Shown here one piece after another: positions 8,268 to 16,749 of a stretch of 64,000 nt of DNA. How positions within the stretch are numbered: position 1 is the first letter of the stretch; each line of letters begins with the position of its first letter. The translations under genes and the position numbers were made by a program. Source of the stretch: Stenotrophomonas sp. ASS1. Its GTDB lineage: Bacteria > Pseudomonadota > Gammaproteobacteria > Xanthomonadales > Xanthomonadaceae. Below the pieces are notes generated by a model that was not told the DNA's origin, did no database searches, and was given only the letters and a program-made list of their open reading frames with translations. The stretch covers positions 2,004,001 to 2,068,000 of the forward strand of contig NZ_CP031167.1 in the NCBI RefSeq assembly GCF_004346925.1. Direction: 5' to 3'.

Positions 8268-10886
8268 GTGCATCGCATTTCCCTCGTTGTCCGTCTGCTC
8301 CTGCTGCTGATCGCAGCGTCCGCTTTCCCGGCAACTGCGGCGCCTCTGCAGGCACAGTGGGAGTTCCGCATGCTGCCCGGCGACGCCGAGGGTGCAGCCC
8401 ACCCAGGCCTGCAGCAATGGCGGGCGGCGAAGGTGCCGGGCAGCATACACACCGACCTGCTGGCGCATGGGCTGATCCGCGATCCCTATGTCGGTGCACC
8501 CGAGGCCGAGCTGCAATGGATCGGCCTGGCTGCCTGGGAGTACCGCGCCCGCTTTGACGTGGATGCGGCGACGCTGGCCAAGCCCAATGCCGAGCTGCGC
8601 TTCGACGGGCTGGATACCTATGCCGAAGTCAGCCTCAACGGCAGGCCGCTGCTGAGCGCGGACAACGCGCACCGCACCTGGCGTGCGCGCGTGGACGGGC
8701 GCCTGCGCGCGAACGGCAATGAACTGCAGATCGTGTTCCGTTCACCAATCCGCACGCTGTTGCCGGGTGTGCAGGCGATGCCGCACAAGATCGCCGGCAA
8801 CTATCCTTCGCCCTATGGCGATGAGCCCAAGGACGCGATGGTCGGCAACTTCGCGCGCAAGCCGGCCTATCACTTCGGCTGGGACTGGGGCCCGCGCTAT
8901 GTCACCGCCGGGGTCTGGCGCGGGGTCGACCTGCAGGCCTGGGATGCGCACCGCCTGACCGATCTTGCCGTGCGTACCGATGCATTGAGCGCGGAGCAGG
9001 CGAAGCTGGCCGTGCTGCTGGAGATGGAGCAGGGCGCGGCGGCCGGTTCTGCGGTGGTGAATGTCGATGTGCGCGATCCGCAGGGTCGCATCGTGGCCCA
9101 GGTGCAGCGCACGGTGCTGCTGAAGCCCGGCCAGAACGCCGTCGAAGTACCGGTCGAACTGGTCAAGCCGCAGCGCTGGTGGCCGGTCGGCCACGGTGCA
9201 CAGGACCGCTACACCGTGCAGGCCCGCCTGGACGGTGGCGCCGATGCAGCGCTGGTGCGCGAGCAGCGCATCGGCCTGCGCACGGTTGAACTGCGCCGCG
9301 AGCAAGACGGCAAGGGCGGGCAGGGCTTCGCTTTCGTCATCAACGGCGTGGAGATCTTCGCAAAGGGCGCCAACGTCATTCCGTTCGATACCTTCCCCGC
9401 ACGGGTCGACGCCGCGCGCCTGCGCCAGGTGCTGACCGCCGCACGCGACGCCAACATGAACATGCTGCGCAACTGGGGGGGCGGCTACTACGAGGACGAT
9501 GCCTTCTTCGACATCGCCGACGAACTGGGCCTGCTGGTCTGGCAGGACTTCATGTTCGGTGGTGGCATGCAGCCGGGCTACGATCCGGCCTTCCGTGCCA
9601 GCGTGGTGGCCGAGGCACGCGACAATGTGCGCCGGCTGCGCCATCACCCCAGCATCGTGCTGTGGTGTGGCAACAACGAGGAAGAAACCGCCTGGAAGGA
9701 CTGGGGCCACGGCCGCGACCTGAAGGCGGCCGACCCGGCGTTTGCCGAGAAGGTCTGGCAGGGCTATGTCGACCTGTTCGGCAATGACCTGCGCCAGGTA
9801 GTGGGTGAGGAGGGGCTAGGCGTGCCGTACTGGTCCAGCTCGCCCAGTAACGACCTGGACGAAAAGGCGAACGACTCGACCCGTGGCGACAAGCACTACT
9901 GGCAGGTCTGGGGCAATCCGGCGCTGCCGGTGCAGGCTTACCTGCGCGAGACGCCGCGCTTCATGTCCGAGTACGGCCTGCAGGCATGGCCGTCGGTGGC
10001 CACCGTGGACCAGATTGCCACCCGCGCCGAGCAGCGCATCGACAGCCCGGTGATCCGCGCGCACCAGAAATTCATGGCCGGCGAGGGCAACAGCCGCCTG
10101 CTGCACTACATCGAACTGGGCTACGGCACGCCGAAGGACTTCGAGGACTTCGTCTACCTCAGCCAGGTGATGCAGGCCGATGGCATCGCGCTGGCCGCGC
10201 TGCACCATCGCGCCTCGCGGCCGTACACGATGGGCTCGCTGTACTGGCAGCTCAACGACGTCTGGCCGGGTGCTTCATGGTCCAGCGTGGACTACTTCGG
10301 TCGCTGGAAGGCGCTGCACTACGCCGCGCGGCGCTTCTTCGCGCCGGTGGCGGTGGCGGCGCTGCGCGACGAGGGCAGCACGCGGGTGCGCCTGATCAAC
10401 GACGGTGCCGCACTGGATGCACGCTGGCGGCTGCGGGTGATGGACGTGGAAGGGAAGGTGCTGCGCCGTCGCGAGGAAGCGGTGACGCTGGCGGCGGCCG
10501 GTGTCACCTCGATCGGTGATTTCCGCGATGCCGAATTGTTGGCCGGTGCCGACCCGAAGCGCACGGTGGCCGTGTTCGAACTGCTGCAGAACGGGGCGGT
10601 GAGTGCCCGCCAGGTGGTCGGCTTCGTCGAGGCCAAGGATCAGATCCTGCCGCGGCAGAAGCTCAAGGCCAGCCTGTCCATTGAAGGCGACCACTACCGT
10701 CTGCGATTGGAAAGCGCGGCCTACATGCGTTCGGCGTGGATCGACTTCGGTGCATTGGACGTGCAGGTGGAAGACAACCTGCTGGATCTGCTGCCGGGCG
10801 AAACCCGCGACATCGCAGTGCGTGGCCCGGTGGATCTGACGACGCTGCGCGAAGCGCTGAAGGTAAAAACCCTCAACGATCGTTGA
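8268..10886 (+). CDS. GH2 family beta-mannosidase, exported
   Basis: 872-residue glycoside hydrolase family 2 enzyme that should remove the beta-linked mannose at the core of N-glycans or from mannooligosaccharides. I chose the GTG at 8268 because AGGAG lies 5 bp upstream and translation then opens with a clean signal peptide (HRISLVVRLLLLLIAASAF, cleaved near ATAA). A jelly-roll N-terminus is followed by the TIM barrel. Acid/base Glu471 lies in LWCGNNEEE and nucleophile Glu568 in FMSEYGLQAW, both standard for GH2. It completes a set with the GH92 enzyme. The stop codon lies inside a 20-bp perfect palindrome. Confidence 0.92.
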   Translation: MHRISLVVRLLLLLIAASAFPATAAPLQAQWEFRMLPGDAEGAAHPGLQQWRAAKVPGSIHTDLLAHGLIRDPYVGAPEAELQWIGLAAWEYRARFDVDAATLAKPNAELRFDGLDTYAEVSLNGRPLLSADNAHRTWRARVDGRLRANGNELQIVFRSPIRTLLPGVQAMPHKIAGNYPSPYGDEPKDAMVGNFARKPAYHFGWDWGPRYVTAGVWRGVDLQAWDAHRLTDLAVRTDALSAEQAKLAVLLEMEQGAAAGSAVVNVDVRDPQGRIVAQVQRTVLLKPGQNAVEVPVELVKPQRWWPVGHGAQDRYTVQARLDGGADAALVREQRIGLRTVELRREQDGKGGQGFAFVINGVEIFAKGANVIPFDTFPARVDAARLRQVLTAARDANMNMLRNWGGGYYEDDAFFDIADELGLLVWQDFMFGGGMQPGYDPAFRASVVAEARDNVRRLRHHPSIVLWCGNNEEETAWKDWGHGRDLKAADPAFAEKVWQGYVDLFGNDLRQVVGEEGLGVPYWSSSPSNDLDEKANDSTRGDKHYWQVWGNPALPVQAYLRETPRFMSEYGLQAWPSVATVDQIATRAEQRIDSPVIRAHQKFMAGEGNSRLLHYIELGYGTPKDFEDFVYLSQVMQADGIALAALHHRASRPYTMGSLYWQLNDVWPGASWSSVDYFGRWKALHYAARRFFAPVAVAALRDEGSTRVRLINDGAALDARWRLRVMDVEGKVLRRREEAVTLAAAGVTSIGDFRDAELLAGADPKRTVAVFELLQNGAVSARQVVGFVEAKDQILPRQKLKASLSIEGDHYRLRLESAAYMRSAWIDFGALDVQVEDNLLDLLPGETRDIAVRGPVDLTTLREALKVKTLNDR

Positions 10887-10889
10887 GGG
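10870..10889. terminator. Perfect 20-bp palindrome spanning the beta-mannosidase stop
   Basis: CCCTCAACGA joined to its exact reverse complement, with the TGA stop (10884-10886) in the right arm. Its place at the end of the mannoside cluster suggests a terminator or 3'-end stabiliser; there is no T-run. Confidence 0.45.
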
Positions 10890-10906
10890 CGGCGCATCCT
10901 GTTTTG

Positions 10907-11003
10907 GTAGGTGCCAACCTTGGTTGGCACACCCCGAACATGCCAACCAAGGTTGGCATCTACCAGAAGCGGAGACGGGTAGGTGCGGACCGTTGGTCCG
11001 CAC
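10907..11003. repeat. REP cluster after the beta-mannosidase gene
   Basis: Three GTAG REPs: 10907-10930 (arms GTGCCAAC/GTTGGCAC), 10940-10963 reversed, and 10979-11003 (arms GTGCGGAC/GTCCGCAC). The first two form the inverted-dimer arrangement common for REPs in this window. Confidence 0.85.
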
Positions 11004-11018
11004 ACATCTCTTCTTTAC

Positions 11019-11152
11019 AGCTGGATCTGCTGAAAATTCTCGACGCGCTCATGGCCGTTGGCGGCCTGGCCGGTGCGCGGCAGCGGGTAGTCACCCAGGC
11101 GATCAATCAGGCGGGTCTGCAGGCCGGCTTCGCGGGCAGCATCCAGCTCTTC
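11019..11152 (-). pseudogene. Duplicated 3' fragment of mtnC
   Basis: 134 bp matching 11277-11410, the mtnC 3' end, with 4 mismatches (97% identity). Read on the minus strand it still encodes the mtnC C-terminus ([18 protein letters not shown], then the QQIQL ending) with two substitutions. There is no start codon or ribosome site for it, so it is a remnant. It is bordered on both sides by REPs. Confidence 0.85.
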
Positions 11153-11164
11153 TCCGCCGCTTTG

Positions 11165-11221
11165 GTAGGTGTCAACCTTGGTTGACACATCGGTCGTATG
11201 CCAACCAAGGTTGGCATCTAC
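11165..11221. repeat. Inverted GTAG REP dimer between the two mtnC ends
   Basis: Forward REP 11165-11188 (arms GTGTCAAC/GTTGACAC) and reverse REP 11198-11221 (arms TGCCAACC/GGTTGGCA). Together with the 134-bp fragment it makes a unit repeating with a 258-bp offset. Confidence 0.85.
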
Positions 11222-11272
11222 CAAGAACGGTACCCGGTAGCCGATGCCGCAGAGCCCATCGGCGGGCCGCGT

Positions 11273-11968
11273 TTAGAGCTGGATCTGCTGGAAATTCTCG
11301 ACCCGCTCATGGCTGTTGGCGGCCTGGCCGGTGCGCGGCAGCGGGTAGTCATCCAGGCGATCAATCAGGCGGGTCTGCAGGCCGGCTTCGCGGGCAGCAT
11401 CCAGCTCTTCCACCACATCGGACAGGAACAGGATCTCGCCGGCCGGCACGCCAATGGCCTGCACGATGCGGCGGTAGCTGTCGGCCTCGCGCTTGCCGCC
11501 GACTTCGGTGTCGAACCAGCCCGACACCAACGGGCTGAGGTCACCGGCGTCGCTGAAGCCGAAGAACAGCTTCTGCGCCGGCACCGAGCCGGAGGAGTAC
11601 ACGTACAGCGGCAGGCCGGTGGCGTGCCAGCCCTTCAGCACCGGCGCCACTTCCGGGTAGAAGTGCGCGGTGTAGTCGCCGCGGCGGTAGCCTTCGTCCC
11701 AGATCAGGCCCTGCAGCGCCTTCAGTGCGGTGTGCTTGCGGTCCTGGTCGATCCAGCCCTGCAGCGTCTCGGCCACCAGGCTGTCCTGGCAGGCGCCGCC
11801 GATCTCGGTGGCCACCGCATCCAGCCAGCGGCGGACTTCCGGCTGTTGGCCGTGCTCGGCGACGAACGCGGGCAGCGCCTTGCGGGCATAGGGGAACAGC
11901 ACGTTCTTGACGAACGAGATGCTGCTGGTGGTGCCTTCGATGTCGGTCAGGATGACGCGGGGCTGCAT
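11273..11968 (-). CDS. mtnC: Enolase-phosphatase E1 (methionine salvage)
   Basis: 231-residue HAD-superfamily enzyme that enolises and dephosphorylates 2,3-diketo-5-methylthiopentyl-1-phosphate to the acireductone. The nucleophile motif is [20 protein letters not shown] at residue 9, the usual MtnC variant of the HAD loop. [15 protein letters not shown] supplies the Ser loop and [17 protein letters not shown] the acidic loop. It starts 3 bp after mtnD, so translation is likely coupled. Its last 134 bp are repeated downstream at 11019-11152, separated by a REP dimer. Confidence 0.95.
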   Translation of the reverse strand: MQPRVILTDIEGTTSSISFVKNVLFPYARKALPAFVAEHGQQPEVRRWLDAVATEIGGACQDSLVAETLQGWIDQDRKHTALKALQGLIWDEGYRRGDYTAHFYPEVAPVLKGWHATGLPLYVYSSGSVPAQKLFFGFSDAGDLSPLVSGWFDTEVGGKREADSYRRIVQAIGVPAGEILFLSDVVEELDAAREAGLQTRLIDRLDDYPLPRTGQAANSHERVENFQQIQL

Positions 11969-11971
11969 GGA

Positions 11972-12529
11972 TCAGGACGCCTGGGTGGGTACGTAACGGG
12001 GGAACTTCTGCGCGATGTCGGTGCCGGTGAAGTGACCGACCCAGCCATCCGGCTCGGTGAAGAAGCGGATCGCCACGAAGCTGGGCTCGTCGCCCATGTC
12101 GAACCAGTGGGTGGTGCCGTCGGGCACGGCGATCAGGTCGTCCTTCACGCATTCGATCTCATAGACCTTGTCACCCACGTGCAGGGTGAACAGGCCGGAG
12201 CCTGCGACGAAGAAGCGCACCTCGTCTTCCTTGTGGAAGTGTTCGTCGAGGAACTTCTTGCGCAGCTCGGCGCGGTTTGGGTTGTCCGGGGCGATCGAGG
12301 CCACGTCCACACTCTTGAAGCCGCGTTCGGCTACCAGGCGGTCGATGTCCGCGCGGTAGGCGGCGAATACTTCATCCTGGCTGGCGCCGGGCGCAACCGG
12401 CGCGGTGGCCTGCCAGCGTTCGAAGGTGACGCCGATCTTCTGCAGTTCGGCAGCGATGACCGCGCCGTCCTGGGTATCCAGTAGCGGCGATTCGGGGCGG
12501 GTGTCGTCGTAGATGCGCAGTCGGCTCAT
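11972..12529 (-). CDS. mtnD: Acireductone dioxygenase
   Basis: 185-residue cupin metalloenzyme that oxidises the acireductone to the keto-acid of methionine plus formate (Fe form) or to an off-pathway product (Ni form). Metal ligands are visible as [12 protein letters not shown] (His-x-His-x3-Glu, about residues 97-103) and GTTHWFD (His near 141), in the spacing of the enterobacterial enzyme. The start at 12529 gives the normal length (MSRLRIYDD). It lies between mtnB and mtnC in a minus-strand salvage operon. Confidence 0.95.
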   Translation of the reverse strand: MSRLRIYDDTRPESPLLDTQDGAVIAAELQKIGVTFERWQATAPVAPGASQDEVFAAYRADIDRLVAERGFKSVDVASIAPDNPNRAELRKKFLDEHFHKEDEVRFFVAGSGLFTLHVGDKVYEIECVKDDLIAVPDGTTHWFDMGDEPSFVAIRFFTEPDGWVGHFTGTDIAQKFPRYVPTQAS

Positions 12530-12621
12530 GGCGGCGGCTTGAACGTCTCGGGGGGAAGACAGGGTAGCAGGGTGGGCGCGAGGTGCAGATTCCGGATCGG
12601 CATCTGCACCTGCGTGCCGGT

Positions 12622-13263
12622 TCAGCCGCGCAGTTTGCGCAGTTCCAGTTCGCAGTGGAACAGGAATTCGAAGGCTTCCAGGTGGCGGCGTGCCTCGGCC
12701 ATGTCGCGGCCCCAGGCATACAGGCCGTGGCCGTCGATCAGGTAGCCCCACAGGTTCTGCCGGTCGAGCAGGTCATCGACCTGCTTCGAAAGCACGTTCA
12801 TGTCCTGGGTGTTGGCGAACACCGGCACGTCGATGGCCATCTCGTGGGTGCTGTTGCCGGCGAAGGCCTTCAGCAGCTCGTAGCCTTCCAGGCGGATGTG
12901 GCCCTGCGGCGCGTACAGGCGCGAGGCGACGGTCTGCACCGGCGAGTGGGTGTGCAGCACGCAGCCGATTTCCGGGAAACGGCGGTACAGATGGGTGTGC
13001 AGCAGGGTCTCGGCGGACGGGCGCAGCGGGCGGCCGACGGCCAGGCCGTCGAAGTCCACCACCATGATGTCGTCCTCGATCAGGCGGCCCTTGTCCTTGC
13101 CGGAGACGGTGATCGCGGCGTGGCGGTCGTCCAGGCGGTGGGAGAAGTTGCTGCTGGTGGCCGGGGTCCAGCCGGCGTGGGCCAGTTCGCGGACGTTGTC
13201 GATCAGCAGCTGGGCCAGTTCGCTCAGGCGCGCGGTGTCGTACGGGAAGGTGGGGGCGTTCAT
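12622..13263 (-). CDS. mtnB: Methylthioribulose-1-phosphate dehydratase
   Basis: 213-residue class II aldolase-fold dehydratase of methionine salvage. The zinc-binding region is seen as [14 protein letters not shown], with further His in [13 protein letters not shown] and DGHGLYAWG, and the oxyanion region as [12 protein letters not shown]. The ATG at 13263 gives family length; the frame remains open further up but without similarity. It is the first gene of mtnB-mtnD-mtnC and lies 92 bp ahead of mtnD. Only 75 bp separate it from hairpin module C, which carries the IS, so the insertion lies just upstream of its promoter region. Confidence 0.93.
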   Translation of the reverse strand: MNAPTFPYDTARLSELAQLLIDNVRELAHAGWTPATSSNFSHRLDDRHAAITVSGKDKGRLIEDDIMVVDFDGLAVGRPLRPSAETLLHTHLYRRFPEIGCVLHTHSPVQTVASRLYAPQGHIRLEGYELLKAFAGNSTHEMAIDVPVFANTQDMNVLSKQVDDLLDRQNLWGYLIDGHGLYAWGRDMAEARRHLEAFEFLFHCELELRKLRG

Positions 13264-13378
13264 GTCGGCGATTTTACTGGATTCGGCCAACGGCTGAGCC
13301 GCTCGTGGCTGTCTCGCCGGGCTGGATTTCTTGCTTTGGCCGGGCGGGTGGGCTGTGCAGGGGACGCCGTGAACCCGT

Positions 13379-13381
13379 CCA
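13379..13381. repeat. Target-site duplication CCA, left copy
   Basis: CCA here and at 14810-14812 directly abut the terminal inverted repeats. A 3-bp duplication is normal for IS3-family insertion. Confidence 0.75.
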
Positions 13382-13429
13382 TGAAGTGACCCCCGGGAGT
13401 TGGACGCTAGATCCAACCCCGAGGGATAC

Positions 13430-13951
13430 ATGAACAAATACGACGCGCGTTTCAAACTGCAGGTCGCCAAAGAGGCCTGCAAGACCTCCACATCGGTCAA
13501 AGCCATTGCCCGTCGCCACGGCCTGGAGTTCTCCACGGTCAGGCGCTGGGTGGCGACCTATCGGCTGCATGGTTGGCGGGGATTTCATCGCCAGGCCCGG
13601 TCCTATGACCTCCCGTTCAAGCTGGCTGTCCTGGAGAAGATGAGCCAGGACGGCCTGTCCGGGCGCGAGGCCACCACCTACTTTCAAATTGGCGATGCCG
13701 GCGCGGTGGGGCGATGGCGGCGCCTGTATGCTCAAGGCGGTGCCCAAGCGTTGGCACCCCCTCCGCCGCCGCCCCGAAAGCCGATGAAGAAGACCCGTTC
13801 GTCCAAGCCGCCTGAAGATATGAGCCGCGATGAGCTGCTCAAGGAAGTCGCCTATCTGCGTGCGGAGACCGACTACCTAAAAAAACTCGATGCCTTGATC
13901 CGGGAAGAGCAGGCGGCGCAGGACGCAAAGCGCAAGCCGTCCAAGGATTGA
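13430..13951 (+). CDS. IS3-family OrfA (DNA-binding subunit)
   Basis: 173-residue OrfA with two helix-turn-helix regions, [20 protein letters not shown] (about residues 8-27) and [20 protein letters not shown] (from about residue 63), followed by a C-terminal heptad segment ([19 protein letters not shown]) able to dimerise. The ATG at 13430 has GAGGGA 3 bp upstream; an upstream TTG in frame lacks a ribosome site. The A7 run at 13879-13885 lies inside the heptad segment, as in other IS3 elements that make an OrfAB fusion by -1 frameshifting. Confidence 0.9.
   Translation: MNKYDARFKLQVAKEACKTSTSVKAIARRHGLEFSTVRRWVATYRLHGWRGFHRQARSYDLPFKLAVLEKMSQDGLSGREATTYFQIGDAGAVGRWRRLYAQGGAQALAPPPPPPRKPMKKTRSSKPPEDMSRDELLKEVAYLRAETDYLKKLDALIREEQAAQDAKRKPSKD
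13879..13885 (+). promoter_or_regulatory. Probable -1 programmed frameshift site (A7)
   Basis: CTA AAA AAA in the orfA frame gives the slippery heptamer A-AAA-AAA. The -1 frame is open from here through the orfB start with no stop, so slippage would yield a transposase fusing OrfA to OrfB. IS3-family elements are known to use A6G or A7 sites this way. Confidence 0.7.
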
Positions 13952-14781
13952 GGCAGGTTCATACGCTGTCGCTTCTGCTCGAAGCAGCTGAGCTGTCACG
14001 CAGTACGTTCTATTACCAGAACCATGTCCTGGCCCATCCGGATCAGGATGAGGCAGCCCTGTGCGAGCGCATCCGTGCAATCTACGATCAAAGCCAAGGG
14101 CGCTATGGCTATCGCACGGTGACGCTGGAATTAGCCAATCAGGGTCATCGGACCAATCACAAGCGGGTTCAGCGCCTGATGGGGGAGATGGGGCTGAAAT
14201 CGCGGGTGCGTGTGAAGCGCTACCAGGCCTTCAAGGGGGCGGCCAATGTTGTGGTTGGCAATGACCTCAATCGCCAGTTCCATGCCGAGCGGCCCAACCA
14301 GAAGTGGGTGACTGACGTGACCGAGTTCAAGGTGCAGGGCATGAAGCTATACCTGTCGCCGATCATGGACCTCTACAACGGCGAAATCGTGGCTTATCAG
14401 ATCAAGCGTCGGCCCGTATTTGATCTGGTGGGTCAAATGCTGGAGGAGGCCATCAAGAAGCTTTCCCCGGATGAGCGCCCCATGATCCACTCCGACCAGG
14501 GCTGGCAGTACCAGCATGAAAACTACCGGCACATGCTGGAAAAGCACTCGTTGAAGCAAAGCATGTCCCGGCGCGGCAACTGCCTGGACAATGCGGCGAT
14601 GGAGAGCTTCTTTGGAACGCTGAAGTCGGAATTCTTCTACCTGAACAGCTTTGACAGCCTCGAGAGTCTGGAGGCTGGGCTGGTGGAATACATCCAGTAC
14701 TACAACGAAGAACGCATCAAACTGAAACTGAAAGGTCTGAGCCCGGTAAAGTACCGGGAGCAGGCCCAATCGGCCGCCTGA
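13948..14781 (+). CDS. IS3-family OrfB (DDE integrase domain)
   Basis: 277-residue catalytic part with an HTH_21-type N-terminus (ALCERIRAIYDQSQGRYGYR) and an rve integrase core. DDE residues are visible in KWVTDVTEFKVQG (Asp), IHSDQGWQYQHENY (Asp) and RRGNCLDNAAMESFFGTLKS (Glu), with the expected D-D-(35)-E style spacing. It overlaps orfA by 4 bases in the -1 frame. The nominal TTG start is weak, so expression probably depends on the frameshift. No internal stop is seen. Confidence 0.92.
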   Translation: MRQVHTLSLLLEAAELSRSTFYYQNHVLAHPDQDEAALCERIRAIYDQSQGRYGYRTVTLELANQGHRTNHKRVQRLMGEMGLKSRVRVKRYQAFKGAANVVVGNDLNRQFHAERPNQKWVTDVTEFKVQGMKLYLSPIMDLYNGEIVAYQIKRRPVFDLVGQMLEEAIKKLSPDERPMIHSDQGWQYQHENYRHMLEKHSLKQSMSRRGNCLDNAAMESFFGTLKSEFFYLNSFDSLESLEAGLVEYIQYYNEERIKLKLKGLSPVKYREQAQSAA

Positions 14782-14950
14782 CCCCGTCCAAGTCTCGGGG
14801 GTCACTTCACCATGGGGGCTTGGCCGCGGCATCCATGCCGCGGACACCCCTGCACAGCCCACCCGCCCGGCCATGGACAGTTTCCGTGCGCGCCAGCCAC
14901 GGAGTGAAGAAGGAAAAGCGAAAAGCGGGTCGCTTCGCTGCGCTTGCTCG

Positions 14951-14974
14951 GAGCGGAGCATGGCTCCGCTCTAC
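14951..14974 (-). repeat. GTAG-type REP, reverse orientation
   Basis: Arms GAGCGGAGC and GCTCCGCTC, ending in CTAC. It lies in the spacer between hairpin modules C and D. Confidence 0.8.
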
Positions 14975-15015
14975 AGAAACAGTCATTCCGGAACATTCGT
15001 TCAAGAGAACGTTTC

Positions 15016-15038
15016 ATCCACGCATGGCGTGGATCCAC
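15016..15038 (-). repeat. Degenerate REP
   Basis: Arms ATCCACGC/GCGTGGAT like those at 539-561, but the terminal CTAC has become CCAC. It lies in the C/D spacer, where copy A/B also carries this variant. Confidence 0.6.
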
Positions 15039-15052
15039 CGGACGTGCCGGGA

Positions 15053-15232
15053 GAGTGTCAGGGGTGGGGAGGCATGGGTTCGCGGGGGTGTCCGCGGCAT
15101 GGATGCCGCGGCCAAGCCTCCAAGGATGGATTCACGGCGTCCCCCGCGAACCCATGCCTCCCCGCCAAACCCTCAGCCCAGCTCTTGTCGTTGCTCCGGC
15201 TTCAAAGGCGGGTGCAGGGCCGCAGGCCCTGC
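15053..15232 (-). repeat. Composite hairpin module, copy D (inverted)
   Basis: Edge GAGTGTCAG, large hairpin with perfect 23-bp arms at 15066-15088 and 15141-15163, nested CCGCGGCA/TGCCGCGG hairpin in the loop, then the small hairpin GCAGGGC...GCCCTGC at 15214-15232. Arms (GGGGAGGCATGGGTTCGCGG) are unlike those of copies A or B. It faces copy C. Nothing in 14810-15239 looks like a gene. Confidence 0.75.
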
Positions 15233-15239
15233 AATCCCT

Positions 15240-16667
15240 CTACTTACCCCGCAGGCGGCTGTGCCTGAACCCGTAGCAGAAATAGATCACGAAGCCGACG
15301 AAGGTCCAGACACCCATCAGCATCCAGTTGTGCATCGTCATCGCCGACAGCAGCGCAAGGCAACTCAGCACGCCCAGGCTGCAGATCAGCCACGCCATCG
15401 GCATGCGGAACGGACGCGGCAGGTCCGGCTGGGTGCGGCGCAGGATCAGCACGCCCGCGCACACCGCCGCGAACGCGATCAGCGTGCCCATCGAGGTCAG
15501 CTCGCCCAGGATGTCCAGCGGGAACAGCGCCGCCAGCAGGGCGATGCCGATGCCGGTGATCACGGTGTTGATGTGCGGGGTGCGGTACTTCGGGTGGATC
15601 TTGGTGAACACCGGCGGCAGCAGGCCGTCGCGCCCCATGATCATGAAGATGCGCGGCTGGCCGATGATCATCACCAGCACCACCGAGGACAGGCCGACCA
15701 GCGCGCCGACCTCGACCACCCAGCGCAACCAGCCCAGCTGCGGATGCGCCGCCACGGCGGTCACCACCGGCTCATCGGTGCCCAGCAGCTGGAACGGCAC
15801 CAGGCCGGTCATCACTGCGGCCATCGCGATGTACAGCACGGTGCAGATCACCAGCGACAGCATCATGCCGAACGGCATGTCGCGCTGCGGGTTCTTCGAT
15901 TCCTGCGCCGCCACCGACACCGCCTCGAAACCGATGTAGGCGAAGAACACCATCGCCGCGCCACGCAGCACGCCTTCCATGCCGTACTTGCCGGGGCCTT
16001 CGTTGGCCGGAATGAACGGGGTCCAGTTGCTGGTGTCCACGTACTTCCAGCCGACCACGATGACCAGCAGGATCAGGCCGGTCTTCAGCACGACCATTGC
16101 CATGTTCATCGCCGAGGACTTGCTGATGCCGACGTAGCACAGCCAGGTCAGCAGCAGCACCAGTGCGGCGGCGGGCAGGTTGGCGATCGCGCCGGTCGGG
16201 CGCAGTTGCGCGTCGAGTGGCGCGCTGACCAGCGCCGCCGGTAGATGGATGTCGAACTGGCTGAGCAGGCTGAGGAAATAGCCGGTCCAGCTGACCGCGA
16301 CCGCCGAGGCGGAGACGCCGTACTCGAGCACCAGCATCCAGCCGATGAACCAGGCGGAGAGCTCGCCGAAGGTGGCGTAGGTATAGGTGTAGGCGCTGCC
16401 GGAAACCGGCACCATCGAGGCGAATTCCGCGTAGGCCAGCGCGCAGAAGGCGCAGCAGATGGCGGCCAGCACGAACGACAGCATGATCGCCGGGCCGGCG
16501 TGGTTGGCGGCGGCCTGGCCGGTGATGACGAAGATGCCGCCGCCGATCACCGCGCCGATGCCCAGGGCGGTCAGGCCCCAGGGGCCGAGGTGGCGGCGCA
16601 GGCTCAGGCCGTTGGCGTCTTCATGGGCGGCATGCGGGTGCTTGGTGGCCCACAGTTGCTTGAACAT
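15240..16667 (-). CDS. APC-family amino-acid permease (CAT/YfnA-like), copy 1
   Basis: 475-residue inner-membrane transporter with about twelve helices. The first helix carries the APC motif GIGAVIGGGIFVITGQAA (about residues 37-54), followed by AYAEFASMVPVSGSAYTYTY and AYIGFEAVSVAAQESKNPQR, typical of the cationic amino-acid transporter subgroup. Substrate cannot be assigned. It is the downstream member of a tandem pair: the neighbour at 16750-18225 shares the same motifs and similar length, so the pair arose by duplication. The 82-bp gap between them contains a hairpin. Confidence 0.9.
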   Translation of the reverse strand: MFKQLWATKHPHAAHEDANGLSLRRHLGPWGLTALGIGAVIGGGIFVITGQAAANHAGPAIMLSFVLAAICCAFCALAYAEFASMVPVSGSAYTYTYATFGELSAWFIGWMLVLEYGVSASAVAVSWTGYFLSLLSQFDIHLPAALVSAPLDAQLRPTGAIANLPAAALVLLLTWLCYVGISKSSAMNMAMVVLKTGLILLVIVVGWKYVDTSNWTPFIPANEGPGKYGMEGVLRGAAMVFFAYIGFEAVSVAAQESKNPQRDMPFGMMLSLVICTVLYIAMAAVMTGLVPFQLLGTDEPVVTAVAAHPQLGWLRWVVEVGALVGLSSVVLVMIIGQPRIFMIMGRDGLLPPVFTKIHPKYRTPHINTVITGIGIALLAALFPLDILGELTSMGTLIAFAAVCAGVLILRRTQPDLPRPFRMPMAWLICSLGVLSCLALLSAMTMHNWMLMGVWTFVGFVIYFCYGFRHSRLRGK

Positions 16668-16718
16668 GTGTGGTGGTCTTGTCGAAGCGCGCCATGACCG
16701 GCGCGCGGGGAAAACGGA

Positions 16719-16741
16719 CGGGCCGGCGCAAGGCCGGCCCG
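16719..16741 (-). terminator. Hairpin between the two permease genes
   Basis: Perfect 9-bp arms CGGGCCGGC/GCCGGCCCG with a 5-nt loop, 8 bp after the stop of the upstream permease. Read on the minus strand it is followed by TCCGTTTTCC, a short T-run, so it could terminate or attenuate before copy 1. Confidence 0.5.
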
Positions 16742-16749
16742 TAGGCGGA

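Larger units (their letters stand above)
13382..14809 (+). mobile_element. Complete IS3-family (IS150-type) insertion sequence, 1428 bp
   Basis: Bounded by imperfect inverted repeats: the left end TGAAGTGACCCCCGGGAGTT and the right end read inward TGAAGTGACCCCCGAGACTT, 18 of 20 matching. Flanked by CCA duplications. It carries two overlapping frames, orfA (13430-13951) and orfB (13948-14781), with an A7 slippery run at 13879-13885. Both frames are intact, so the element may be active or recently acquired. It inserted in the loop of hairpin module C. Confidence 0.92.
13338..14886 (+). repeat. Composite hairpin module, copy C, split by the IS
   Basis: Large-hairpin left arm at 13338-13363 and right arm at 14847-14872 are perfect 26-bp complements, but the IS at 13382-14809 lies in the loop. 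Removing the IS plus one CCA rebuilds a loop beginning GTCCATGGGGGCTTGG, close to the loop of copy E near 60177. The nested CCGCGGCA/TGCCGCGG hairpin (14823-14842) and the GACAGTTTCC edge (14877-14886) are intact. The small GCAGGGC hairpin is absent on the left. Confidence 0.8.

Noticed and set aside
14820..16668. Plus-strand frame over the repeat region and the first permease
   Set aside because: His/Asp/Gln-rich low-complexity translation typical of the antisense of a membrane-protein gene; it also runs through hairpin module D. The minus-strand permease is convincing.
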